64,000 nucleotides of DNA, from NCBI GenBank assembly GCA_029706075.1, contig JAINUG010000052.1, positions 4,170,498 to 4,234,497 of the forward strand, written 5' to 3'. Origin of the DNA: Aldrovandia affinis. Lineage: Eukaryota > Chordata > Actinopteri > Notacanthiformes > Halosauridae. The position numbers and the translations under genes are program-made. The notes below the pieces were generated by a model. That model did not search any database. It was not told the DNA's origin and saw nothing but the letters and a program-made list of their open reading frames with translations. Positions 12,124 to 24,210 of the stretch are shown piece after piece (positions within the stretch are counted from its first letter, which is position 1; each line of letters begins with the position of its first letter).

Positions 12124-12649
12124 TACTGTATATATATATACACCTATAGACGCCACACAAACAACAAACGAACCATGCGTACTAGGTGTGTAAGATAAAC
12201 ACAAAACCTCAGTAAATGGTCTGTTGATTTTTGTAACATGCATTAAAAATCTGGCAAAGAACTTGTTTACTACAGATATAAAAGAGTAGGGAGTGGCCCA
12301 TATGTTGCTGTCTGAGTACGGATACCTGATGCCCTGGTCTATCTCTACACCACACCCCACACCTACAAACTGTGAACCTCCAAAAGCTAACAAACCCATA
12401 ACGGACCCAGCGTTTTGGGTCAGATCTCCACCTATTTCACTGAACAAGGCAACGCAAAATGGTTCTAGAATTCAGATTGTCCACTCAAGTCAACCTACCA
12501 AAAACTATGCAACGTAAATTGTCATCTCCCGATCACTGTCAATGCCAGTCCCCAGCTGAAAAGGCAGTTCCTTGTGACTCCAGTGTGCAATGCGCCATTC
12601 TAGGGTTCTATTTTATTTCTTTTAAACTTTTATTAAATAATATGCCACT
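12124..12649. other. Unique non-coding stretch
   Basis: A short TA run lies at about 12129-12140, beside the Tc1 insertion. Nothing else was recognised. Confidence 0.5.
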
Positions 12650-13078
12650 GGGGGGCCTCCAATAGCATAGCAGTCTAATTCACCCATATTGACTGGTTCT
12701 TTACGAGTGTGAGCTGCCTATCACAGTTGCGTTTCAAAACCCAACTGCACCAGACTGGCCCTGGTAGGGAGTTCCGATCGAGGGTGACGTTTGGCTTGTC
12801 TGCCCCAGGGGGGGGGGAGGGAGAGCTGGCACGAACTTGCTGAGAAGTGCATAAGAGTGTCTCCGGAGGGTGAACCGGCACGAATTTGCTCTCCAGAATG
12901 TGGGTGGGCCAATTCCATCTCGAAAGAAGCGGAGTTCGCTGCCCGCTGAGAATTAGCTTGCCTCGCAGAGATTTGTGGCCAGTTCATGGGGGAGGGTGAA
13001 TCAAAATAAATAGAGGGTATAATTGGGCAGTAAATTCTGAACAAAAACGGGTTTTTATTTATTTTTATTTTTAATCTT
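12650..13078 (+). mobile_element. tRNA-derived SINE, family A
   Basis: Plus-strand copy. The head reads GGGGCCTCCAATAGCATAGC, the B-box region GCGTTTCAAAACCC, and the body ends in AAATAGAGGGTATAATTG followed by a T- and A-rich tail. It carries an extra internal segment at about 12866-12960 compared with the copy at 23811. Flanks TGCCACTG and TGCCAGTA may be a decayed target duplication. Confidence 0.85.
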
Positions 13079-14778
13079 TAAATGTGCCAGTAATTCTACG
13101 ACAGCCCGTGTGAAAGCCATGTGCCCGCCCCCGAAGACAAACAGGACATCCCAAAAGAACCCTTATGGAGAGGGAAGATGGTGACATTTAAATAAAGGCT
13201 TTTACTGGAGCCACATTTGCACATTGGCTTTTCCTGTGGATTCCGCAGTTTGTCGTTCAAATAATTTACCGCAAATCTTTATCAACACAGCCTTAACGCG
13301 GAGCAGATGGCGCGTTTCGACACTGGCGTTTGGTGAGGGCTTAGGTTGACGTTCATTGGATCTCCAGATTTATATTTCACGCACAAAGGAGCAGTCTTTT
13401 AAGAGGAGCCCTGGGACTCTTGAGACAAATTTGGCTTCTTACTAATCTCACAGTTACCCATTTACAGGCTCAGAATGTGTTTACCCGTTAAACTGGCTTC
13501 AGCTGCAGGGGACACACGTTTCTCTCTCATAGCATGCGGCTGTTTCATAGTCCTTAATTGAGGCTACCCGTTAAAGGTATTTTCATTCATAATAAGGTGT
13601 GGTGGTAGAATACACTGTAAATGTTCCTGCAGCTGCCTCCCCCTCCCTGAAATAAACGAGTGGACGGTTCTTAGTGCCGCGGCGGTCATGGTGAGGTGAC
13701 TCCGCTCTCTCCGCACCCCTAAGTGTCCCAGGCCCACAGCAATGTGTGTCCAGCTTCAGGGACGCAAAACGAGTCATTCGGTCCTGTCCGAACAGAATGT
13801 CACAGGATTGAATAGTGAGCTGTGCCAACTGCGCAGTTCTCTGGTGGACTGCAAAAGTGCAAAGGAGCAGGCTGCAGGATGCACGCGTTTGGGAGGATGC
13901 GACTGGGGATTCCATCCAATTGAAGGAGAAAAGATTTTTAAAAGGGGATGGAAAGTTGTGCAAATGATTGAGACAACGGTTACACTGAGGTCACTGCTGA
14001 ACTTCTGCCGACAGCAAGCGCCAAACAAGACCCCCTCAAAAAAATATATATATTAAAAAGATTAATTATCAAGTATATCCAAACAGCTCGTCTAAAAAGC
14101 CCAGGGAGAAACACATCATTGCATTTTGTGTCCAAGCACATCCATCTAAGATCCTTCTTAATAATAAAAACACAGCCTGTGCAAAAATATATCTGTTTTT
14201 GTCAGGGTCTGTCCTTTCCTGTTCGGACGCCCATTCCGAGCAGGTGTCCCCATCTATCTGTGCCGCAGTCTCTTCCCCCGGGTAAGGGAATTGGGTCAGT
14301 CCTTGTCCCTGTAACAGGGGGGAGGGTGTTTTCATCCAGTGACTGGTGCTGGCAGCCTGCCCGGCTGCTCCGCTCAGCTCACATTCACCAACATCGGGGA
14401 GAACGGCTGCAGACTCGGAACTTTAAAGGCAATTTGATTCAATTGAGAGATCTGTCTACCTCAAACTAAGCATGTGTGACAGGTTACGCTTTAAATTTCG
14501 GGCACGGCCGATCGTAAGAGTTCATAAGCATTCCATTTTGGTAGTGAGAATAGACTTGGCGGTTGATATCATCGTTTAAAAAAAAGAAGAATTCTGAACT
14601 GTTTCTAATCAGCTGACAGCTGTACATACATTGTGAGACGGTCATCAGAGGCTACTCTTCTCTCTTTCTCTCCACACAGTCCCATCGTGCATTTGGTCCG
14701 TCAGAGTGCAGCCAATCAACTGTGGCCTGTACAATTGACCTTTCTAAAGTAGAGCAGGCCTCAGTTTAAATCTAGATA
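13079..14778. other. Unique non-coding stretch
   Basis: No exon or repeat family was recognised. Moderately GC-rich parts at 13600-14000 and 14210-14420 have open frames on both strands, but none resembles a known protein. Confidence 0.5.
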
Positions 14779-15396
14779 CAGGTAACTGCCTAAATGAAGC
14801 AAACACTTGAGTAAATGAATGGTTCTGGTGGCTCTGTTATGGTGTGGGGTGCATTTTCCTTGTATGGCTTAGGTCCACTCAACCCTTTAGAGGGCAAGGT
14901 AAACACCAATAAGGACAAAGCCATTCTGAGTGATCACCTTAATCCTACGGTGAAGCATTTATATCCTGATGGGAGTGTTCCCTTCCAGGATGGCAATGTG
15001 ACAGTGCCCCATCCAAAGGGCATGAGTGGTCACTGAATGGTTGGATGAGCATGAAAATGATGTAAACCATATGCCATGGCCATCACAGTCACTAGATCTG
15101 AACCCAATTGACGACGTATGGGAGAGTTTGGAGCAGCGCCTGAGACAGCATTTTCCACCACCATCAACAAAACAAAACAGTAATTTCTCATGGAAGGATG
15201 TTGTTGCATCCCTCCAATAGAGTTCCAGACTCTTGCAGAATCTATGCCAAGGTGCATTGAAGCTGTTCTGGCAGCTTGTGGTCCCAATAGCCCCAATGCC
15301 CTATTAACAGTTCTACAATTTTGTTATTTTAGCAAACGCAAATATATTTTTTAAGAGACTTTATGTTGGTGTTTCCTTTATTTTGGCAGTCACCTG
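14779..15396 (+). mobile_element. Tc1/mariner-type element remnant with broken transposase
   Basis: A 618-base element lies between TA dinucleotides, with inverted ends (left CAGGTAACTGCCTAAATGAA, right TTTATTTTGGCAGTCACCTG). Two plus-strand frames give the C-terminal part of a DDE transposase: GGSVMVWGAFS from 14824, then after a frame change NHMPWPSQSLDLNPIDD near 15065-15117. The Glu expected after NPI is Asp here. The N-terminal domain is absent, so the copy is inactive. A relative lies at 27113-27432. Confidence 0.88.
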
Positions 15397-15398
15397 TA

Positions 15399-16079
15399 GA
15401 TATATTGCCAAAGATATATATGTACCAAGAGACAGTATAGTAAAAGCAGTCTCAAAAACGCCCTTGTTTGCATTTGGGGTTTTATACTGCACACTGATCG
15501 CACTGGGAAAGATGTTATGTGTGGGAAGATGGAAGCTGACCAGGCTATGGGAAAAGCTTGGGAAGATACCACAATTCAGTCTTGCGGAATCCAAATCTCC
15601 CGCACCGTGGTTAATCAACTGTTCAGGCAAGCAACGAGTCCTGAAATCCACCGAGACCTTTTTTTTAAATCTCAGAACTTTTATGCATAGGCTCAAAGCT
15701 TCCAGTGGAGGTCATGCAAATTTTAATTCCCCTAATGTAACGTTCACCTAATCTTCAAGGACTTCATTTCCATGTGCTTTTTTGGTTTAAAGAAAATATA
15801 TTCCTTTTATAGGCACTTCGCTAATGCTATCTGCTTATTATAATAAAAACCTTCTTAATATGAGTTTTTTTCTGGCAGTTTTCATAGTCTCAGCTGGACG
15901 TCTTGACTGACAACTTGGAGCCCAAGCAACCATTGCATTGAATCCCTGAACTCTATGAACTTGCCTCCAAACGTACGAATGTTTACAATTATTTCCACGC
16001 TTCAAAATACCCAGAGCAAACAAACACCACAGTGTGATGTCAGTCTAACAGACACGTTCACGCACATGCAAACTTTCTT
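15399..16079. other. Unique non-coding stretch
   Basis: No gene or mobile element was recognised. Confidence 0.5.
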
Positions 16080-16275
16080 CTTTTTTTTTTTTTTGCCATT
16101 TAGCATACTCTCTTATCCAGAGCGACTTACACAGTTTCTACATTTCTTTACATACCATCCATTTACACAGCTGGATGTTTACTGAAGCAATTCAAGTTAA
16201 GTACCTTGCTCCCACGGGGTACAATGGCAGTGCCCACACCTGGGAATCAAACCTGCAACCTTTGAGTTACAGGCT
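16080..16275 (-). mobile_element. tRNA-derived SINE, family C
   Basis: On the minus strand a tRNA-like head (GGTTGCAGGTTTGATTCCC holds the B box) is followed by AAGGTACTTAACTTGAATTG, CATCCAGCTGTGTAAATGG and the tail GTAAGTCGCTCTGGATAAGA. An A-rich run ends it, seen as a T-run at about 16080-16094 on the plus strand. This tail is widespread in teleost genomes. An isolated tail of the same family lies at 61484-61519. Confidence 0.88.
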
Positions 16276-17222
16276 CAGAACACAAAACCAGGAGCGGCAG
16301 ACAGGGACTCCATACACATGAGGGGTGATATAAGTGGGACGTGAGTAAGCGAGCGTGTAGAGTTCGGTGTGGAATCCAGTGAGGGGAAGATGGGAGTGGG
16401 GGAAGGGCCTGACAGAGGTACTTCCTGCTGGGGCCAAGAAGTCACCAGTGGCCCCTGCCAAGGCTCTGATCTTACTCGTATTAATGAGTTCAACCTAACA
16501 GTGGAGAGGTATGCCTTTTGTCAGATGCTCCTTGTAATTGTATAGCTTGTGTACACAGAGAAATCTCCTTTGGAGGAAAAGGAGAAAAAAAAGTTTTCGT
16601 CACTGTGAAGGAGTAGGAGCACAGTATTAGCGAGAGGTCCGGGGGTGGGCAGGGGGTTTCAGACAATGACGGCTCACGCACATGAGGCTCATCACTTGGC
16701 CTTTTCCAAGCATCTGGTGACTGTTTGGGAAAAGCACTTTCCAGCTCCGAGTTCTCTCCCTCGAGGGAACCCTCTCTGCTTTTATCTCCTGCAAAGCTAC
16801 GGCAGTAACCTTGGACCGCTTCCCCGCGCCATCCTTCCACCGTCACCGTTGGTCTTCCACGGCGTATTTTGGAGCGTATGAGCAAGGGGTCAGCGGGGCT
16901 ACGTGTTTAAGTGATCACATTTGTTATTTTAACGGTGGAGCTGGAACGCGGAGAAGCTGTTTTTTAGATGTTCCATCGAGTGAATGCATCTTTCAGACAC
17001 TCCTGAGGCTCACGGCTCCTCATAAAGACAAGACACCTTCGACACCACTTCCCTTTGCTGCGGCCGGGCCAAACGGGAGCGTTTCCCACATGTGTGTTTC
17101 CCAACGAAGCCGTGGGGTGAAAACATTGCGGCCTCATCGATCAGACATTCGGGTGAAAACGAGAGAGCGTGAGCTTCGCAAACAGTCTGTAAACATGATC
17201 GGTTGAAAGAGATTTTTTTTCA
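16276..17222. other. Unique non-coding stretch
   Basis: Open frames exist on both strands at 16490-17200, but none resembles a known protein and no splice-bounded exon could be defended. Confidence 0.5.
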
Positions 17223-17232
17223 GGGACTATTT

Positions 17233-17609
17233 AGTTACTTTTTTAATTTAATTTTGTTTCAGATTTTATCCCATTTTATCCCAATTTGGTAGCCAATTAG
17301 ACCCGCTATTTTATGTCAATAAATGTGAGTTCGCTGCCGTAGTCCTGCGACCGGTAGTGACGAAGGCGAAGTAACGCCTCCTCCGAGACGGCACTCGCCA
17401 AGCCGTCGACCGTAACCCGGTACTACAGGGCCACTCTTATGCGCAGCAAACGTCATGTCGGCTTCCCTTCCCCCTCCATGGGGCGGACAGCCAATCGCCG
17501 TCCCTGGTGGCACTCCCGGCCAGAGCCGACTCTGGCGAGATGGGGAATTGAACCCCGGTCTCCGTGGCCAGCGTCGGACGTTGAAACCACTGGACCACGC
17601 GGGAGGCTG
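17233..17609 (-). mobile_element. tRNA-derived SINE, family A, subfamily 2
   Basis: The minus-strand head has a near-consensus A box TGGTCCAGTGG and a perfect B box GGTTCAATTCC. The body includes GCTGTCCGCCCCATGGAGGG, and the tail includes a TTGGGATAAAATGGGATAAA motif. It is flanked by a perfect 10-base direct repeat GGGACTATTT at 17223-17232 and 17610-17619. The head resembles the copy at 51973 more than the copy at 23811. Confidence 0.9.
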
Positions 17610-17619
17610 GGGACTATTT

Positions 17620-20600
17620 TTTTAACCTTTTTACCACTTAGTTATTGGGAGGAATCCACAGAAAGAGCTCCTGTACCTTCCCCTTGACAGACATAACGGA
17701 CCTTGAAAACGAGGCTGTGCCCAATGCTAAGTGTTTCCAGACATTTTTATGTACTTTGTTTTGCTTTTCTTTTCACAAGACGTTTGGAAGCTGCAATGGC
17801 GCTGCCCCTCCCTGTAGGGCGGCGCTCTCTACAGGCCCCCCACAGCTTCCTGCCCTGTGAGACTGCCCCACCTCGCACCGCCAGGCCCTGGCTTTGAACA
17901 CCAGGTGGCTCTGTTGTGGGAAAAGAAACCATTTTGCTCTGCCGTTCCAGGCCACCCCACCCCCGCACTGAGCACGCTCAGTTGGTAGCCTGCTACGGAA
18001 CGCCAGGGGAACACAAGCTTTAACGCCTTGCCCCCAATGCTGCACCTTTCTTCCTTTCCTCCTAGGAAAACCATTCCTTTAAAGTTTCTCTCCATTTTTC
18101 TTCCACAGAGGAAATACGTGGAGCCAGCCATGACAGTTGATTGGACAGTGTGCCGCAGGACAGCACAACCACCACGGTGCCACGCATGAATGTGCGATTC
18201 TGTTCACCGCTTTTACTGTGCATCGTGTGCAGTATTTTAAATGTGCGGATCGGTTCCCCCTCACAGTCAATGCTGCAGAATGGATTAAGGGGTTGTGTGA
18301 AAGAGCACTAACTGCCTGTTTCTGCTGATCCAGCCCCTCATTTTTTGTATTTTGGCCCTTAAAACCCAAAGCTCTCGGTTCATGTAACAATAATTGGAGG
18401 CAGTCTTTCTCCACTCCCTTGGCCAGTGGCACTGGGTGACAAGGATGCGGGAGGAAAAGGAAGATGTCAAGTTCAAGTATCCCAGGCGAGATAAGGAGTC
18501 CTTCTCCCTACATTTTGTGCTCCATCACCTGCTTCCTGTTGACTGTTATTGTGAGACGTTGCAGTCTGTCACGGCAGGCGTTTGACCTCCTGACCCCAAG
18601 GGAAGAGGGAAGGCCCCTCCTCAGGCTGAAACCGCCTGTGTCCTGGAGACAAAACATCTTCCCCACTGGACCCAGCTCACACCCACCCAAAGGAGGGGCC
18701 CCACTCAAAGTAGCAGCACAAAGGACTCACCGTTTTGTGATTGGACCACTGTGTATGACACTCTGATTGGTCCAGAGCTTGCCCACGAATGGTACAGAGC
18801 AAAAACATTTGTGACGGGAGCACACAGCAGGGATGATTTATTCGTCCCCCGTGTGACACATTTTTCAGCTCCTCAGAGAAAAATCTTTTTTCCTGTTTTG
18901 AATGTAATGATTTTCAAGCAAAGCTAAACCAGTGAGGACATCCGGTCGACAGCTGAGGAACATTTCTGGTGAGCTGAATTGTACCACTTAACAGCCTCCT
19001 AAGTTCGAAGAACCGAAAAAGAGCTGATTATTGTGGGAACAATCTTACAGAAATAATATTTCCATACATTTACATGGTTGTATACTTAAAAAAAAAAAAA
19101 CATTTATTCTCGCTATCTTGGAATCAGATAGCTAAAACTTAGGATCAATTTGTGTCTGGCCTCCGCTCAAGAACAACTGCGGAGCTGAAATAACTATCGC
19201 AGCTGTCCGCCTGGTATGTGTGCATATGGTAAGTATGCTTAAGAACCAACTGGATCAAGAGGATATGTCACAATCTATCTGCAAGATTGAGATCTTTCAT
19301 GTGCTTGGGGGTATTAAGATGGAGAAGATGAAGTTATTCAGAAAAAAGCACACCGCAGAGTTTATTTATGTGAATGGCGTTTGGACGGGAGACAGCCCCT
19401 GGCGAGAGGAGAGAGAGAGGCTGAGAGAGAGACATTTTGTCTCACACGCCCATGGATCCACGATGCACCGTAAAGAAAATAAATCATTCGGCTCTGGATG
19501 ATTCTTCTTCCTGGAAACATGCCCTGTGACTGATGCGTATGTCAATAACTTTCGCCCAGATGAAGAAATATTAGGCTGGGTCTCACAGGCCACTGCTCTC
19601 TGTTTGTTGAAAAAGAATTACGAAACGTGTTGAGCTGTTTGCGATATGTTAGCGAAAGGTGAAAAACCCTTTTGCGGTAAATGTCAGGACACGCGTTGTT
19701 TCACCTTCTTTTTGGGCGAAGAGTGATTTTTTTAATGTCTTGTTTTAAAACAAATTAACGCCAGAATTCGAGCTTGAGCTTGAACTCTTTGTGGGGTAAA
19801 GCGGATATAACCGCACGTGGCACACATGCGATATGTCTCTCGCTGGCTCCCGCTCCCAAACATGGTGTAATGCACAAGTCTTGAAAAGGTGAGTGTAAGA
19901 GTACACAAGCTATAAGCGATCTGGTTACACTGAGCATGGTACTGCTCCAGCTCTCTTATCGCTATCGGTATTCGTGCTTACCAGCCAAAAATAAAAAGGT
20001 GACTGAATAGCACACTCGAATAACTACTGGCCATAAAAAATATGAATGTGTTGGCTTTAAAAAGTTTTTCCCATGGCTTCATTTTCAGTCTTTAAAAAAA
20101 AATAGATTTATGAAGGAGCAGGCCTCCGTGCTATCATCTATCGCCGCCAGTGTGTTTCATTTATTTTGTCCTTGTTTTGCATAATCCAAGCACAGTGCTC
20201 AGCTACGTCAATTTCAAGTTAACTGCACCACATTTTCCTGCGTGTTCTCATTATTCACTTTTGGTTGAATTCGACTGCATGCTGCTTATTTTACCCCAAT
20301 TTAACACTCTTTTGGCAAACGGGGTTGATCACATTCACTAGTCCTCAGTACTGCTCCTTTAATAAATCCATTCACCATAAGGCCGGTTGTGCTCATCCAA
20401 CATGCAATCCTTCATCCATGTCCTTCAGCACATCCATTCTAATCAAACGGCTAATCAACCGGTCCGGAGTGTCATCTTCGGTAATTACAATCACAAGAAG
20501 AAGAAAAAAAAGCCCTAAAATCTATTCGCTTCATTCACCCAAGCGTGTTTATCGCCATGTCCTCGGCCCTTCTTCGCATAAAAACGAGGCAATCGAGGCC

Positions 20601-20962
20601 AAATATTTACAGAAATATAAACACAAGAGCAGCATTGCATATTTGTTCAATTTGATTAGCGATGTCCAGCCACAAGCCCCTCTACCAGCAATATGTCAGT
20701 GGTCTAGAAGGCAAGGACCTTCATCTAAAACAGAAACCTGCAATCCTGGAACTTTCATAACTTATACAGCCCTATACTAAACAGAAAATACTCTTCTCAG
20801 GAAACCACTAAAAGGGACCATTGCATGCTAGATTTTAAATTACAAGTAAACCTGTGTCTAATGTAGTAGCAATGCATATAAATCTTTAGAAACAAAGAAA
20901 AAGAACTCCTACTCAGTGTTCATATATGAGTTCTGTGAAATGACAGCATTCTCTGATTCGTT
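17620..20962. other. Unique non-coding stretch
   Basis: No gene was recognised. It holds an A-run at about 19088-19101 and scattered short open frames on both strands without protein similarity that I can name. Confidence 0.5.
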
Positions 20963-21335
20963 TTGAAGATACTTACTGTAGACGTGTCTATCAGGAGATA
21001 CTGCACTGTAATGCAGGCAATACTGTATGAAACTAGGGCAATATTGGATATATGGAGGGGACTATTGCAAGGGTGTCCACTGTCCTCGCTCCAGTGGTTC
21101 TGTGATGAACCCATTGCAGTAGCTTATGGTCAGCACCTTGAGGGCTGTGCACTGCTCCAAAAACCAACCCTCACCTCTTAAGTAAGCAACTGGAGATGGA
21201 GTGGGAGCTGCAAGATCAACTTTGCAAAAGTGACTTCATATTTGGGTAATACTTTGGACAAACAAAGAAATGTGAAATTGTAATATACAGCTGATGTATA
21301 GATATCTCGGGATCTCCATGATGAGATGATGATCG
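20963..21335 (+). mobile_element. LINE reverse-transcriptase relic
   Basis: One frame contains LLQGCPLSSLQWFCDEPIAV at about 21057-21116. It resembles the QGCPLSPLLF..EPLA segment of L1/Tx1-type reverse transcriptases. About 190 bases later, near 21297-21323, another segment reads YRYLGISM, like the FKYLGI motif of the same enzymes. The catalytic YADD-type motif between them is not preserved. Two motifs in the right order support a relic, but similarity is weak. Confidence 0.55.
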
Positions 21336-21470
21336 CTATTGTTCAGATTTATTTAATTGTTTTACTTTTTCAACCTGATTTAGCCTGTGGCGCGTCAAAA
21401 GCTCTTCTTCCCTTAAGTATGATGCAAAAACATTGAGGATCAACAATTGTGAAAAGTTCCTTAAGACTTG

Positions 21471-21690
21471 GCTGGCGGATAGCGTAGTGGTCTAACCCAT
21501 CCGTATTTGGCTGGTCCTGTATGAGTGTGAGCTGCCTATCAGGGACGGGGTTCGACACCCTTGCCATTAGCCCCGATCGGGGGTGGCATTTAGCTGTCCA
21601 CTCCTGAGGGAGGGAGGAGGGTGGTCGGCACAAACTCACTGTGAAGCACGTAAGGGTGTCTCCAGAAAGGGGGCTGGTGAGTTTCATCTT
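21471..21690 (+). mobile_element. tRNA-derived SINE, family A, 3'-truncated
   Basis: The head GCGTAGTGGTCTAACCCATC is followed by GGGTTCGACACCC (B-box region), GATCGGGGGTGGC and the GTAAGGGTGTCTCC body segment. The copy ends before the AAATAGAGGG tail. Confidence 0.8.
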
Positions 21691-23797
21691 GAATGTCTCC
21701 CCTGGTGGAACAAATAGGAAGAAATCTTAGGAGGAACCAGACTCAAGAGGGGGCAGCCCATCCTCTGGCTGGCTCAGGGTCTGAGTTTGTGACCAATGAC
21801 CAACAACAGTCAATGAGTTAATGAACAACACAGTAGCCTCTCCATCATGCATGGGAGATAGTATCACGAATAATATATTCCATATAACATAAAGAATTAC
21901 CACAGTGACACCCGCAACTAAGGAAGGAGGAGTTTACCATTACCCCTAACTTCCTTATAAAAATGCCTTGGTTTAAAAGCCCTCTCCTAAACGAGCCCTC
22001 CGAGCAGAGAGTGAAGACGGTGAGACTGCGCATCGCGGTGAGTCTGCTCGAGGTGACTCCGAACGGAAAAGCCAAGGTCCCGTAATGGTGGATGGGTCCT
22101 GCAATATCACTTTGAGGTCAGACCGCCGTCCACATCACAAATTTGCGGCCTTTTTGCAATTACTCTGCGAGGACTATTCAGCCTGCGGATTAGCCTGGTA
22201 ACCGCTGTAGCAGGTTTCTATGGCGAAGCTGGAAGTCGCCGAAAGTAATAATAAACACAGCACGCTTAATCAAGATTCAAACTAAGCGTCTCACGGCCGC
22301 TTTGGCCCTGAGAGTCATAACAGTTGGGGCGGCCAAACGTGGCGGGCCGACAGTGTTTACGTTCGATGCTGACGGGTTGTGTCTGATACCGCCCGTCTTG
22401 TACACATTTCATCATCCCTCTGATTAGCTCGTTATTAGGGTCCTTATTACCAACGTGTCTGAGCTGAGCACTTGCGCAAGGTTACCTGCTAATAAACTAA
22501 TGAAGCCACAAAATTAATACTGTTTCTTCCAAATATCTCAATGGTAAAATCTCTCTTTCTTACCCAAATGTGCTTTTGAACAAAAAAGTAATTTAGTTAA
22601 TGCAATAGAATGCATTTACTCGCACTCAGTGACTCGACAGTAAATTACACCATATTACCTCAATTGTCTTATCCTAAACTATTACCAGGCATGATCTCTA
22701 TGAATATGTATCCAATATTTCATAAATCCAGTATGACCATTAAGTGCAACCAGCGCAATTTTGCGGCTTGTGAAACCGAATGAAAGTGAATTAATGCAAA
22801 ACAGAGTTGAGCAGCATTTTCGATTTTCACAAGTTCCTGAAGCCCCGGGAAAACGGTGGTCTTCTCCGTGACATCTGCTTTCATTAAAACCAATAATCAG
22901 CGCACAAGACTTATGCAGATGTGCAGAGCGGTGATTTGGGAACTGGACCTGTGGCCATACTGTTGCAGGTTCTAATCTCACGCTGTACGCCGTGCTGCTT
23001 TTTCGTACCCTTGAGAAACATACTTCACTAAATGTCCAGCTGTAAAAATGAGTGATGTATCAAATGTTCCCTCTGTCGTTCTGGTTAAGGGCGTACGCTA
23101 ACCAAATGAGCAGTGTAATAACAGTGACTGTGTTATACAAAACCCTTCATGTGCAATTATGCAGCTGTTTTAAACATTCGTGATAGCATCATGATATGGA
23201 GGCTCCGGTCTTGGCAGAACAATCGGGGGCACCAATGCAAAACGATTGCAGACAGATACCGTGTATTTAAATACTTAGCTTTATTTTCCTGTCTTTTTAT
23301 CCATTTTAAGCCCGTATGCTTTGGGGTTTCCCCAAGACACGCTATTATCACCCCTGAAAAACAGAACAAAGTTCTACAGGATCACAGCTGTACGCCGGGA
23401 ACAATGAGAGTGGGAGAAAGAGAGCTGTCTGCTGAGACCGGGCCATCTGATTGGATAAATACACACAAATCCTCTCTTGCTCTTTTGGGGCCATTAATGT
23501 CTCCAGTGGATTTGCAGCATCATCCCTTTGGCCACTGACAGAAATCTGTGGCATCTGTTGAATACTCCTGGAGTTGAATACAAACTTGCGTTTGTCAGTG
23601 GAAAAGGAAACTAGTTATGTAAGACAGGAAGTACATGTCGTCCTGTTTTCACGTGACTAGAATGTACACGCGTGACAGGCTCTTTTCATTCCAAGCATTA
23701 TGACAGAATATTAATCCTTTATTTGCATCAGTGTGGCTGGAGAAGCGGCAACATTAATGGTGGCGATGGCATTACACCATTAGGGGGAGATCAAATT
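21691..23797. other. Unique non-coding stretch
   Basis: No exon or mobile element was recognised. The part at 22200-22520, with TAAT-rich words in balanced context, might be a conserved non-coding element. Confidence 0.45.
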
Positions 23798-23810
23798 AAA
23801 GGGATGAGGG

Positions 23811-24197
23811 GCCCCGAGTAACGTAGCGGTCTAACACACTCCGCCGGGAGTGCAAGCTGCCTACTGTAGTCGCGGTTCGAAACCTGACTGCGCAAGTCCG
23901 ACTCTGGCCAGGAGCCCTGATTGGGGGCGGCTTTTGGCTGTCCACCCCAGGGGGTGGGGGGAGGGAAAGTTGACACGAGCTCACCAAGGAGCAGTAGGGC
24001 ATTCCTAAAGAGCAGGTGCGCAAAGTTTCGTCTCAGAGGAGGCGGATCATTGCTGGCCTCGGGTCATTAGCTTGAACCGGAGGATGGGTGGCAGGCTCAT
24101 GAGGGGAGGGCGAATCGAAATAAATAGAGGGTTAAATTGATTACTAGATTGGAAGAAAAACAGAGAAAAATTTGAAACAAATTTTTAAAATTAAATG
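23811..24197 (+). mobile_element. tRNA-derived SINE, family A, full length
   Basis: Best-preserved plus-strand copy. The head reads GCCCCGAGTAACGTAGCGG, the B box is GGTTCGAAACC (consensus), and the body has CCCCAGGGGGTGGGGGGAGG. The tail reads AAATAGAGGGTTAAATTG and GGAAGAAAAACAG. A perfect 13-base target duplication, AAAGGGATGAGGG, lies at 23798-23810 and 24198-24210. Confidence 0.95.
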
Positions 24198-24210
24198 AAA
24201 GGGATGAGGG

